64,000 bases of DNA. It comes from Hydractinia symbiolongicarpus. Taxonomy: Eukaryota > Cnidaria > Hydrozoa > Anthoathecata > Hydractiniidae. Under the pieces are notes generated by a model. The model was not told where the DNA came from. It did not search any database and saw only the letters and a list, made by a program, of their open reading frames with translations. The DNA is taken from contig NC_079881.1 in assembly GCF_029227915.1 (NCBI RefSeq), positions 806,001 to 870,000 on the forward strand. Direction: 5' to 3'. Shown here in pieces: positions 22,117 through 33,893 of the stretch. Made by a program: the position numbers and the translations under genes. Each line of letters opens with the position of its first letter. The first letter of the stretch is position 1.

Positions 22117-23550
22117 ACCACTAAAACGCATGAGACTTGCAGTTTTCAAAAATGTTTTCATTTTTGATGAGACGCTGAATAAAAGAAGTTTAATCTCCGT
22201 CAAACGAAAACCCGCCATTTCCCGTAAACCCCGGACTCGGCCCGTATAGTCAAAAGTATACAAAGAAAGTACCCAGGGAGTAAACTCATTTCCCGAACGA
22301 TTTTTTAAATTATTTTTTCACCACTAAAACGCATGAGACTTGTAGTTTTCAGAAATGTTTTCATTTTTGATGAGACGCTTAGTGAAAGTGGTTTAATCGC
22401 CGGCAAACGAAAACCCGCGATTTCCCGTAAATCTTAGACTCAGCCCGTATAGTCAAAATTATACAAAGAAAGTACCCAGGGAGTAAACTGATTTCCCGAA
22501 CGATTTTTTACATTATTATTTCACCACTAAAACGCATGAGACTTGTAGTTTACAAAAATGTTTTCATTTTTGATGAGACGCCTAATGAAAGTGGTTTAAT
22601 CGCCGGCAAAAGAAAACCTGCGATTTCCCGTAAATCCCAGGCTTGGCCTTTATAGTCGAATGTATACAAAGAAAGTACCCTGTGAGTAAACTCATTTCCA
22701 AAACGATTTTTAAATTATCTTTTCACCACTAAAACGCATGAGACTTGTAGTTTTCAAAAAGGTTTTCATTTTTGATGAGACGCTGAACAAAAGAAGTTTA
22801 ATCGCCGGCAAACAAAAACCCGCAATTTCCCGTAAACCCCGGACTCGGCCCGTATAGTCAAAAGTATACAAAGAAAGTACCCAGGGAGTAAACTCATTTC
22901 CCGAACGATTTTTTAAATTATTTTTTCCCACTAAAGCACATGAGACTTGTAGTTTTTAAAAATGTTTTCATTTTTGATGAGACGCTAAATAAAAGACGTT
23001 TAATCGCCGGCAAACGAAAACCCGCGATTTCCCGTAAATCCCGGACTCGGCCCGTATAGTCAAAAGTATACAAAGAAAGTACCCTGTGAGTAAACTCATT
23101 TCCAAAACGATTTTTTAAATTATCTTTTCACCACTAAAACGCATGAGACTTGCAGTTTTCAAAAATGTTTTCATTTTTGATGAGACGCTGAATAAAAGAA
23201 GTTTAATCTCCGGCAAACGAAAACCCGCCATTTCCCGTAAACCTCGGACTCGGCCCGTATAGTCAAAAGTATACAAAGAAAGTACCCAGGGAGTAAACTC
23301 ATTTCCCGAACAATTTTTTAAATTATTTTTTCACCACTAAAACGCATGAGACTTGTAGTTTACAAAAATGTTTTCATTTTTAATGAGACGCTGAATAAAA
23401 GAAGTTAAATCGCCGGCAAACGAAAACCCACGACTTCCCGTAAATCCCCGGCGATTAAACCCCAGACTCGGCCCGTATAGTCAAAAGTATACAAAGAAAG
23501 AACCCAGGGAGTAAACTCATTTCCCGAACGATTTTTTAAATTACCTTTTC
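22117..23550 (+). repeat. Seven-monomer segment, copy 1 (1434 bp)
   Basis: Starts with a monomer preceded by AAATTACCTTTTC and carrying TTAATCTCCGTCAAACG. It includes AAGGTTTTCATTTTTG with CTGAACAAAAG and ends after the insertion-bearing monomer. The length equals seven monomers plus the 15-nt insertion. It repeats immediately downstream. The insertion-bearing unit here has GTTAAATCGCCGG instead of GTTTAATCGCCGG. Confidence 0.88.
23448..23460 (+). repeat. Fold-back insertion, copy 3
   Basis: Same CCGGCGATTAAAC element. Its inverted partner upstream has mutated to GTTAAATCGCCGG, so the inverted repeat is no longer perfect in this unit. Confidence 0.87.
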
Positions 23551-24984
23551 ACCACTAAAACGCATGAGACTTGCAGTTTTCAAAAATGTTTTCATTTTTG
23601 ATGAGACGCTGAATAAAAGAAGTTTAATCTCCGTCAAACGAAAACCCGCCATTTCCCGTAAACCCCGGACTCGGCCCGTATAGTCAAAAGTATACAAAGA
23701 AAGTACCCAGGGAGTAAACTCATTTCCCGAACGATTTTTTAAATTATTTTTTCACCACTAAAACGCATGAGACTTGTAGTTTTCAGAAATGTTTTCATTT
23801 TTGATGAGACGCTTAGTGCAGGTGGTTTAATCGCCGGCAAACGAAAACCCGCGATTTCCCGTAAATCTTAGACTCAGCCCGTATAGTCAAAATTATACAA
23901 AGAAAGTACCCAGGGAGTAAACTGATTTCCCGAACGATTTTTTACATTATTATTTCACCACTAAAACGCATGAGACTTGTAGTTTACAAAAATGTTTTCA
24001 TTTTTGATGAGACGCCTAATGAAAGTGGTTTAATCGCCGGCAAAAGAAAACCTGCGATTTCCCGTAAATCCCGGGCTTGGCCTTTATAGTCGAATGTATA
24101 CAAAGAAAGTACCCTGTGAGTAAACTCATTTCCAAAACGATTTTTAAATTATCTTTTCACCACTAAAACGCATGAGACTTGTAGTTTTCAAAAAGGTTTT
24201 CATTTTTGATGAGACGCTGAACAAAAGAAGTTTAATCGCCGGCAAACAAAAACCCGCAATTTCCCGTAAACCCCGGACTCGGCCCGTATAGTCAAAAGTA
24301 TACAAAGAAAGTACCCAGGGAGTAAACTCATTTCCCGAACGATTTTTTAAATTATTTTTTCCCACTAAAGCACATGAGACTTGTAGTTTTTAAAAATGTT
24401 TTCATTTTTGATGAGACGCTAAATAAAAGACGTTTAATCGCCGGCAAACGAAAACCCGCGATTTCCCGTAAATCCCGGACTCGGCCCGTATAGTCAAAAG
24501 TATACAAAGAAAGTACCCTGTGAGTAAACTCATTTCCAAAACGATTTTTTAAATTATCTTTTCACCACTAAAACGCATGAGACTTGCAGTTTTCAAAAAT
24601 GTTTTCATTTTTGATGAGACGCTGAATAAAAGAAGTTTAATCTCCGGCAAACGAAAACCCGCCATTTCCCGTAAACCCCGGACTCGGCCCGTATAGTCAA
24701 AAGTATACAAAGAAAGTACCCAGGGAGTAAACTCATTTCCCGAACAATTTTTTAAATTATTTTTTCACCACTAAAACGCATGAGACTTGTAGTTTACAAA
24801 AATGTTTTCATTTTTAATGAGACGCTGAATAAAAGAAGTTTAATCGCCGGCAAACGAAAACCCACGACTTCCCGTAAATCCCCGGCGATTAAACCCCAGA
24901 CTCGGCCCGTATAGTCAAAAGTATACAAAGAAAGTACCCAGGGAGTAAACTCATTTCCCGAACGATTTTTTAAATTATTATTTC
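23551..24984 (+). repeat. Seven-monomer segment, copy 2 (1434 bp)
   Basis: Tandem copy of 22117-23550 with the same rare variants at an offset of 1434 bp. Private differences include CTTAGTGCAGGTGG near 23812 in place of CTTAGTGAAAGTGG. The following unit at 24985 is of another type, so only two copies are present. Confidence 0.88.
24882..24894 (+). repeat. Fold-back insertion, copy 4
   Basis: Same CCGGCGATTAAAC element, 1434 bp after copy 3, because the whole 7-mer is duplicated. The upstream partner here is intact. Confidence 0.88.
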
Positions 24985-27900
24985 ACCACTAAAGCCCATG
25001 AGACTTGTAGTTTTCAAAAATGTTTTCATTTTTGATGAGACGCTGAATAAAAGAAGTTTAATCGCCGTCAAACGGAAACCTGCGATTTCCCGTAAATCCC
25101 GGATTCGGCCCGTATAGTCAAAAGTATACAAAGAAGGTACCCAGGGAGTAAACTCATTTCCCAAACGATTTTTTAAATTATTTTTTCACCACTAAAACGC
25201 ATGAGAATTGTAGTTTTCACAAATGTTTTCATTTTTGATGAGCCGCCTAATGAAAGTGGTTTAATCGCCGGCAAAAGAAAACCCGCGATTTCCCGTAAAT
25301 CCCGGGCTTGGCCTTTATAGTCGAATGTATACAAAGAAAGTACCCTGTGAGTAAACTCATTTCCAAAACGATTTTTAAATTATCTTTTCACCACTAAAAC
25401 GCATGAGACTTGCAGTTTTCAAAAATGTTTTCATTTTTGATGAGACGCTGAATAAAAGAAGTTTAATCGCCGGCAAACGAAACCCCGCTTTTCCCGTAAA
25501 TCGTGGGCTTGGCCCGTATAGTCGAATGTATACAAAGAAAGTACCCTGTGAGAAAACTCATTTCCAAAACGATTTTTTAAATTATCTTTTCACCACTAAA
25601 ACGCATGAGACTTGTAGCTTTCAAAAATGTTTTCATTTTTGATGAGACGCTGAATAAGAGGAGTTTAATCGCCGGCAAACGAAAACCCGCCATTTCCCGT
25701 AAACCCCGGACTCGGCCCGTATAGTCAAAAGTATACAAAGAAAGTACCCAGGGAATAAACTCATTTCCCGAACGATTTTTTAAATTATTATTTCACCACT
25801 AAAGCCCATGAGACTTGTAGTTTTCAAAAATGTTTTCATTTTTGATGAGACGCTGAATAAAAGAAGTTTAATCGCCGGCAAACGAAAACCTGCGATTTCC
25901 CGTAAATCCCGGATTCGGCCCGTATAGTCAAAAGTATACAAAGAAGGTACCCAGGGAGTAAACTCATTTCCCGAACGATTTTTTAAATTACTTTTTCACC
26001 ACTAAAACGCATGAGACTTGTAGTTTTCAGAAATGTTTTCATTTTTGATGAGACGCCTAATGAAAGTGGTTTAATCGCCGGCAAAAGAAAACCCACGATT
26101 TCCCGTAAATCCAGGGCTTGGCCTTTATAGTCGAATGTATACAAAGAAAGTACCCTGTGAGTAAACTCATTTCCAAAACGATTTTTAAATTATCTTTTCA
26201 CCACTAAAACGCATGACACTTGTAGTTTTCAAAAATGTTTTCATTTTTGATGAGACGCTGAATAAAAGAAGTTTAATCGCCGGCAAACAAAAACCCGCCA
26301 TTTCCCGTAAACCCCGGACTCGGCCCGTATAGTCAAAAGTATACAGAGAAAGTACCCAGGGAGTAAACTCATTTCCCGAACGATTTTTTAAATTATTTTT
26401 TCCCACTAAAGCACATGAGACTTGTAGTTTTTAAAAATGTTTTCATTTTTGATGAGACGCTGAATAAAAGAAGTTTAATCGCCGGCAAACGAAAACCCGC
26501 GATTTCCTGTAAATCCCGGACTCGGCCCGTATAGTCAAAAGTATACAAAGAAAGTACCCTGTGAGTAAACTCATTTCCAAAACGATTTTTTAAATTACCT
26601 TTTCACCACTAAAACGCATGAGACTTGCAGTTTTCAAAAATGTTTTCATTTTTGATGAGACGCTGAATAAAAGAAGTTTATTCTCCGGCAAACGAAAACC
26701 CGCCATTTCCCGTAAACCCCGGACTCGGCCCGTATAGTCAAAAGTATACAAAGAAAGTACCCAGGGAGTAAACTCATTTCCCGAACAATTTTTTAAATTA
26801 CTTTTTCACCACTAAAACGCATGAGACTTGTAGTTTACAAAAATGTTTTCATTTTTGATGAGACGCTGAATAAAAGAAGTTTAATCGCCGGCAAACGAAA
26901 ACCCACGACTTCCCGTAAATCCCCGACTCGGCCCGTATAGTCAAAAGTATACAAAGAAAGTACAAAGGGAGTAAACTCATTTCCCGAACGATTTTTTAAA
27001 TTATTTTTTCACCACTAAAACGCATGAGACTTGTAGTTTTCAGAAATGTTTTCATTTTTTGATGAGACGCTTAGTGAAAGTGGTTTAATCGCCGGCAAAC
27101 GAAAACCCGCGATTTCCCGTAAATCTTAGACTCAGCCCGTATAGTCAAAATTATACAAAGAAAGTACCCAGGGAGTAAACTGATTTCCCGAACGATTTTT
27201 TACATTATTATTTCACCACTAAAGCCGATGATACTTGTAGTTTTCAGAAATGTTTTCATTTTTGATGAGACGCTGAATAAAAGGAGTTTAATCGCCGGCA
27301 AACGAAAACCCGCCATTTCCCGTAAACCCCGGACTCGGCCCGTATAGTCAAAAGTATACAAAGAAAGTACCCAGGGAGTAAACTCATTTCCCGAACGATT
27401 TTTTAAATTATTATTTCACCACTAAAGCCCATGAGACTTGTAGTTTTCAAAAATGTTTTCATTTTTGATTAGACGCTGAATAAAAGAAGTTTAATCGCCG
27501 TCAAACGAAAACCTGCGATTTCCCGTAAATCCCGGATTCGGCCCGTATAGTCAAAAGTATACAAAGAAGGTACCCAGGGAGTAAACTCATTTCCCAAACG
27601 ATTTTTTAAATTATTTTTTCACCACTAAAACGCATGAGACTTGTAGTTTTCACAAATGTTTTCATTTTTGATGAGACGCCTAATGAAAGTGGTTTAATCG
27701 CCGGCAAAAGAAAACCCGCGATTTCCCGTAAATCCAGGGCTTGGCCTTTATAGTCGAATGTATACAAAGAAAGTACCCTGTGAGTAAACTCATTTCCAAA
27801 ACGATTTTTAAATTATCTTTTCACCACTAAAACGCATGAGACTTGTAGTTTTCAAAAATGTTTTCATTTTTGATGAGACGCTGAATAAAAGAAGTTTAAT

Positions 27901-29831
27901 CGCTGGCAAATGAAAACCCGCCATTTCCCGTAAATTCCGGGCTTGGCCCGTATAGTCGAATGTATACAAAGAAAGTACCCTGTGAGTAAACTCATTTCCA
28001 AAACGATTTTTTAAATTATCTTTTCACCACTAAAACGCATGAGACTTGTAGTTTTCAAAAATGTTTTCATTTTTGATGAGACGCTGAATAAAAGGAGTTT
28101 AATCGCCGGCAAACGAAAACCCGTCATTTCCCGTAAACCCCGGACTCGGCCCGTATAGTCAAAAGTATACAAAGAAAGTACCCAGGGAGTAAACTCATTT
28201 CCCGAACAATTTTTTAAATTATTATTTCACCACTAAAGCCCATGAGACTTGTAGTTTTCAAAAATGTTTTCATTTTTGATGAGACGCTGAATAAAAGAAG
28301 TTTAATCGCCGGCAAACGAAAACCTGCGATTTCCCGTAAATCCCAGATTCGGCCCGTATAGTCAAAAGTATACAAAGAAGGTACCCAGGGAGTAAACTCA
28401 TTTCCCGAACGATTTTTTAAATTACTTTTTCACCACTAAAACGCATGAGACTTGTAGTTTTCAGAAATGTTTTCATTTTTGATGAGACGCCTAATGAAAG
28501 TGGTTTAATCGCCGGCAAAAGAAAACCTGCGATTTCCCGTAAACCTCGGGCTTGGCCTTTATAGTCGCATGTATACAAAGAAAGTACCCTGTAAGTAAAC
28601 TCATTTCCAAAACGATTTTTAAATTATCTTTTCACCACTAAAACGCATGAGACTTGTAGTTTTCAAAAATGTTTTCATTTTTAATGAGACGCTGAATAAA
28701 AGAAGTTTAATCGCCGGCAAACGAAAACCCGCCATTTCCCGTAAACCCAGGACTCGGCCCGTATAGTCAAAAGTATACAAAGAAAGTACCCAGGGAGTAA
28801 ACTCATTTCCCGAACGATTTTTTAAATTATTTTTTCCCACTAAAGCACATGAGACTTGTAGTTTTTAAAAATGTTTTCATTTTTGATGAGACGCCTAATG
28901 AAAGTGGTTTAATCGCCGGCAAAAGAAAACCTGCGATTTCCCGTAAACCTCGGGCTTGGCCTTTATAGTCGCATGTATACAAAGAAAGTACCCTGTAAGT
29001 AAACTCATTTCCAAAACGATTTTTAAATTATCTTTTCACCACTAAAACGCATGAGACTTGTAGTTTTCAAAAATGTTTTCATTTTTAATGAGACGCTGAA
29101 TAAAAGAAGTTTAATCGCCGGCAAACGAAAACCCACGACTTCCCGTAAATCCCCGACTCGGCCCGTATAGTCAAAAGTATACAAAGAAGGTACCCAGGGA
29201 GTAAACTCATTTCCCGAACGATTTTTTAAATTACTTTTTCACCACTAAAACGCATGAGACTTGTAGTTTTCAGAAATGTTTTCATTTTTGATGAGACGCC
29301 TAATGAAAGTGGTTTAATCGCCGGCAAAAGAAAACCTGCGATTTCCCGTAAACCTCGGGCTTGGCCTTTATAGTCGCATGTATACAAAGAAAGTACCCTG
29401 TAAGTAAACTCATTTCCAAAACGATTTTTAAATTATCTTTTCACCACTAAAACGCATGAGACTTGTAGTTTTCAAAAATGTTTTCATTTTTAATGAGACG
29501 CTGAATAAAAGAAGTTTAATCGCCGGCAAACGAAAACCCGCCATTTCCCGTAAACCCAGGACTCGGCCCGTATAGTCAAAAGTATACAAAGAAAGTACCC
29601 AGGGAGTAAACTCATTTCCCGAACGATTTTTTAAATTATTTTTTCCCACTAAAGCACATGAGACTTGTAGTTTTTAAAAATGTTTTCATTTTTGATGAGA
29701 CGCCTAATGAAAGTGGTTTAATCGCCGGCAAAAGAAAACCTGCGATTTCCCGTAAACCTCGGGCTTGGCCTTTATAGTCGCATGTATACAAAGAAAGTAC
29801 CCTGTAAGTAAACTCATTTCCAAAACGATTT

Positions 29832-30844
29832 TTAAATTATCTTTTCACCACTAAAACGCATGAGACTTGTAGTTTTCAAAAATGTTTTCATTTTTAATGA
29901 GACGCTGAATAAAAGAAGTTTAATCGCCGGCAAACGAAAACCCGCCATTTCCCGTAAACCCAGGACTCGGCCCGTATAGTCAAAAGTATACAAAGAAAGT
30001 ACCCAGGGAGTAAACTCATTTCCCGAACGATTTTTTAAATTATTTTTTCCCACTAAAGCACATGAGACTTGTAGTTTTTAAAAATGTTTTCATTTTTGAT
30101 GAGACGCTGAATAAAAGAAGTTTAACCGCCGGCAAACGAAAACCCGCGATTTCCCGTAAATCCCGGACTCGGCCCGTATAGTCAAAAGTATACAAAGAAA
30201 GTACCCTGTGAGTAAACTCATTTCCAAAACGATTTTTTAAATTATCTTTTCACCACTAAAACGCATGAGACTTGCAGTTTTCAAAAATGTTTTCATTTTT
30301 GATGAGACGCTGAATAAAAGAAGTTTAATCTCCGGCAAACGAAAACCCGCCATTTCCCGTAAACCCCGGACTCGGCCCGTATAGTCAAAAGTATACAAAG
30401 AAAGTACCCAGGGGGTAAACTCATTTCCCGAACAATTTTTTAAATTATTTTTTCACCACTAAAACGCATGAGACTTGTAGTTTACAAAAATGTTTTCATT
30501 TTTGATGAGACGCTGAATAAAAGAAGTTTAATCGCCGGCAAACGAAAACCTGCGATTTTCCGTAAATCCCAGATTCGGCCCGTATAGTCAAAAGTATACA
30601 AAGAAGGTACCCAGGGAGTAAACTCATTTCCCGAACGATTTTTTAAATTACTTTTTCACCACTAAAACGCATGAGACTTGTAGTTTTCAGAAATGTTTTC
30701 ATTTTTGATGAGACGCCTAATGAAAGTGGTTTAATCGCCGGCAAAAGAAAACCTGCGATTTCCCGTAAACCTCGGGCTTGGCCTTTATAGTCGCATGTAT
30801 ACAAAGAAAGTACCCTGTAAGTAAACTCATTTCCAAAACGATTT
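29832..30844 (+). repeat. Pentamer HOR, copy 1 (1013 bp)
   Basis: Order: the A variant with TTTTTAATGAG, a CCCACTAAAGCAC unit with TTTAACCGCCGG, a unit with CTTGCAGTTTTC and CCAGGGGGTAAAC, a unit with GTAGTTTACAAAAATG, and a C unit with CGCATGTATAC. The following 1013 bp repeat this order. Confidence 0.87.
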
Positions 30845-31857
30845 TTAAATTATCTTTTCACCACTAAAACGCATGAGACTTGTAGTTTTCAAAAATGTTT
30901 TCATTTTTAATGAGACGCTGAATAAAAGAAGTTTAATCGCCGGCAAACGAAAACCCGCCATTTCCCGTAAACCCAGGACTCGGCCCGTATAGTCAAAAGT
31001 ATACAAAGAAAGTACCCAGGGAGTAAACTCATTTCCCGAACGATTTTTTAAATTATTTTTTCCCACTAAAGCACATGAGACTTGTAGTTTTTAAAAATGT
31101 TTTCATTTTTGATGAGACGCTGAATAAAAGAAGTTTAACCGCCGGCAAACGAAAACCCGCGATTTCCCGTAAATCCCGGACTCGGCCCGTATAGTCAAAA
31201 GTATACAAAGAAAGTACCCTGTGAGTAAACTCATTTCCAAAACGATTTTTTAAATTATCTTTTCACCACTAAAACGCATGAGACTTGCAGTTTTCAAAAA
31301 TGTTTTCATTTTTGATGAGACGCTGAATAAAAGAAGTTTAATCTCCGGCAAACGAAAACCCGCCATTTCCCGTAAACCCCGGACTCGGCCCGTATAGTCA
31401 AAAGTATACAAAGAAAGTACCCAGGGGGTAAACTCATTTCCCGAACAATTTTTTAAATTATTTTTTCACCACTAAAACGCATGAGACTTGTAGTTTACAA
31501 AAATGTTTTCATTTTTGGTGAGACGCTGAATAAAAGAAGTTTAATCGCCGGCAAACGAAAACCTGCGATTTTCCGTAAATCCCAGATTCGGCCCGTATAG
31601 TCAAAAGTATACAAAGAAGGTACCCAGGGAGTAAACTCATTTCCCGAACGATTTTTTAAATTACTTTTTCACCACTAAAACGCATGAGACTTGTAGTTTT
31701 CAGAAATGTTTTCATTTTTGATGAGACGCCTAATGAAAGTGGTTTAATCGCCGGCAAAAGAAAACCTGCGATTTCCCGTAAACCTCGGGCTTGGCCTTTA
31801 TAGTCGCATGTATACAAAGAAAGTACCCTGTAAGTAAACTCATTTCCAAAACGATTT
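30845..31857 (+). repeat. Pentamer HOR, copy 2 (1013 bp)
   Basis: Tandem copy of 29832-30844 with the same five monomer types in order. A private change is TTTTTGGTGAGACG near 31514. Confidence 0.87.
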
Positions 31858-33489
31858 TTAAATTATCTTTTCACCACTAAAACGCATGAGACTTGTAGTT
31901 TTCAAAAATGTTTTCATTTTTAATGAGACGCTGAATAAAAGAAGTTTAATCGCCGGCAAACGAAAACCCGCCATTTCCCGTAAACCCAGGACTCGGCCCG
32001 TATAGTCAAAAGTATACAAAGAAAGTACCCAGGGAGTAAACTCATTTCCCGAACGATTTTTTAAATTATTTTTTCCCACTAAAGCACATGAGACTTGTAG
32101 TTTTTAAAAATGTTTTCATTTTTGATGAGACGCCTAATGAAAGTGGTTTAATCGACGGCAAAAGAAAACCTGCGATTTCCCGTAAACCTCGGGCTTGGCC
32201 TTTATAGTCGCATGTATACAAAGAAAGTACCCTGTAAGTAAACTCATTTCCAAAACGATTTTTAAATTATCTTTTCACCACTAAAACGCATGAGACTTGT
32301 AGTTTTCAAAAATGTTTTCATTTTTCATGAGACGCTGAATAAAAGAAGTTTAATCGCCGGCAAACGAAAACCCGCCATTTCCCGTAAACCCAGGACTCGG
32401 CCCGTATAGTCAAAAGTATACAAAGAAAGTACCCAGGGAGTAAACTCATTTCCCGAACGATTTTTTAAATTATTTTTTCCCACTAAAGCACATGAGACTT
32501 GTAGTTTTTAAAAATGTTTTTATTTTTGATGAGACGCCTAATGAAAGTGGTTTAATCGCCGGCAAAAGAAAACCTGCGATTTCCCGTAAACCTCGGGCTT
32601 GGCCTTTATAGTCGCATGTATACAAAGAAAGTACCCTGTAAGTAAACTCATTTCCAAAACGATTTTTAAATTATCTTTTCACCACTAAAACGCATGAGAC
32701 TTGTAGTTTTCAAAAATGTTTTCATTTTTAATGAGACGCTGAATAAAAGAAGTTTAATCGCCGGCAAACGAAAACCCGCCATTTCCCGTAAACCCAGGAC
32801 TCGGCCCGTATAGTCAAAAGTATACAAAGAAAGTACCCAGGTAGTAAACTCATTTCCCGAACGATTTTTTAAATTATTTTTTCCCACTAAAGCACATGAG
32901 ACTTGTAGTTTTTAAAAATGTTTTCATTTTTGATGAGACGCTGAATAAAAGAAGTTTAACCGCCGGCAAACGAAAACCCGCGATTTCCCGTAAATCCCGG
33001 ACTCGGCCCGTATAGTCAAAAGTATACAAAGAAAGTACCCTGTGAGTAAACTCATTTCCAAAACGATTTTTTAAATTATCTTTTCACCACTAAAACGCAT
33101 GAGACTTGTAGTTTTCAAAAATGTTTTCATTTTTAATGAGACGCTGAATAAAAGAAGTTTAATCGCCGGCAAACGAAAACCCGCCATTTCCCGTAAACCC
33201 AGGACTCGGCCCGTATAGTCAAAAGTATACAAAGAAAGTACCCAGGGAGTAAACTCATTTCCCGAACGATTTTTTAAATTATTTTTTCCCACTAAAGCAC
33301 ATGAGACTTGTAGTGTTTAAAAATGTTTTCATTTTTGATGAGACGCCTAATGAAAGTGGTTTAATCGCCGGCAAAAGAAAACCTGCGATTTCCCGTAAAC
33401 CTCGGGCTTGGCCTTTATAGTCGCATGTATACAAAGAAAGTACCCTGTAAGTAAACTCATTTCCAAAACGATTTTTAAATTATCTTTTC

Positions 33490-33893
33490 ACCACTAAAAC
33501 GCATGAGACTTGTAGTTTTCAAAAATGTTTTCATTTTTAATGAGACGCTGAATAAAAGAAGTTTAATCGCCGGCAAACGAAAACCCGCCATTTCCCGTAA
33601 ACCCAGGACTCGGCCCGTATAGTCAAAAGTATACAAAGAAAGTACCCAGGGAGTAAACTCATTTCCCGAACGATTTTTTAAATTATTTTTTCCCACTAAA
33701 GCACATGAGACTTGTAGTTTTTAAAAATGTTTTCATTTTTGATGAGACGCCTAATGAAAGTGGTTTAATCGCCGGCAAAAGAAAACCTGCGATTTCCCGT
33801 AAACCTCGGGCTTGGCCTTTATAGTCGCATGTATACAAAGAAAGTACCCTGTAAGTAAACTCATTTCCAAAACGATTTTTAAATTATCTTTTC
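33490..33893 (+). repeat. Representative dimer HOR (404 bp)
   Basis: One A variant of 202 bp (starting ACCACTAAAACGC, with CATTTTTAATGAG) plus one C variant of 202 bp (CCCACTAAAGCAC, CGCATGTATAC). The next dimer begins at 33894. Two single-base losses, one at the C start (CCCACTAAA) and one in the T-run before the A unit (GATTTTTAAATTATC), bring both units to 202 bp. Confidence 0.9.

Larger units (their letters stand above)
16200..28618 (+). repeat. Domain R3: mixed A/B/C/D monomers with insertion-bearing units
   Basis: All four subtypes are interleaved, with C-type CCTAATG units frequent. A variant starting CCCACTAAAGCACATGAG recurs at 17221, 20276, 22927, 24361 and 26402. Four of these five are followed 521 bp later by a monomer with a 15-nt fold-back insertion. 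HOR spacing is irregular (3055, 2651, 1434 and 2041 bp between these marks), except for a clean 7-mer duplication at 22117-24984. Confidence 0.8.
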
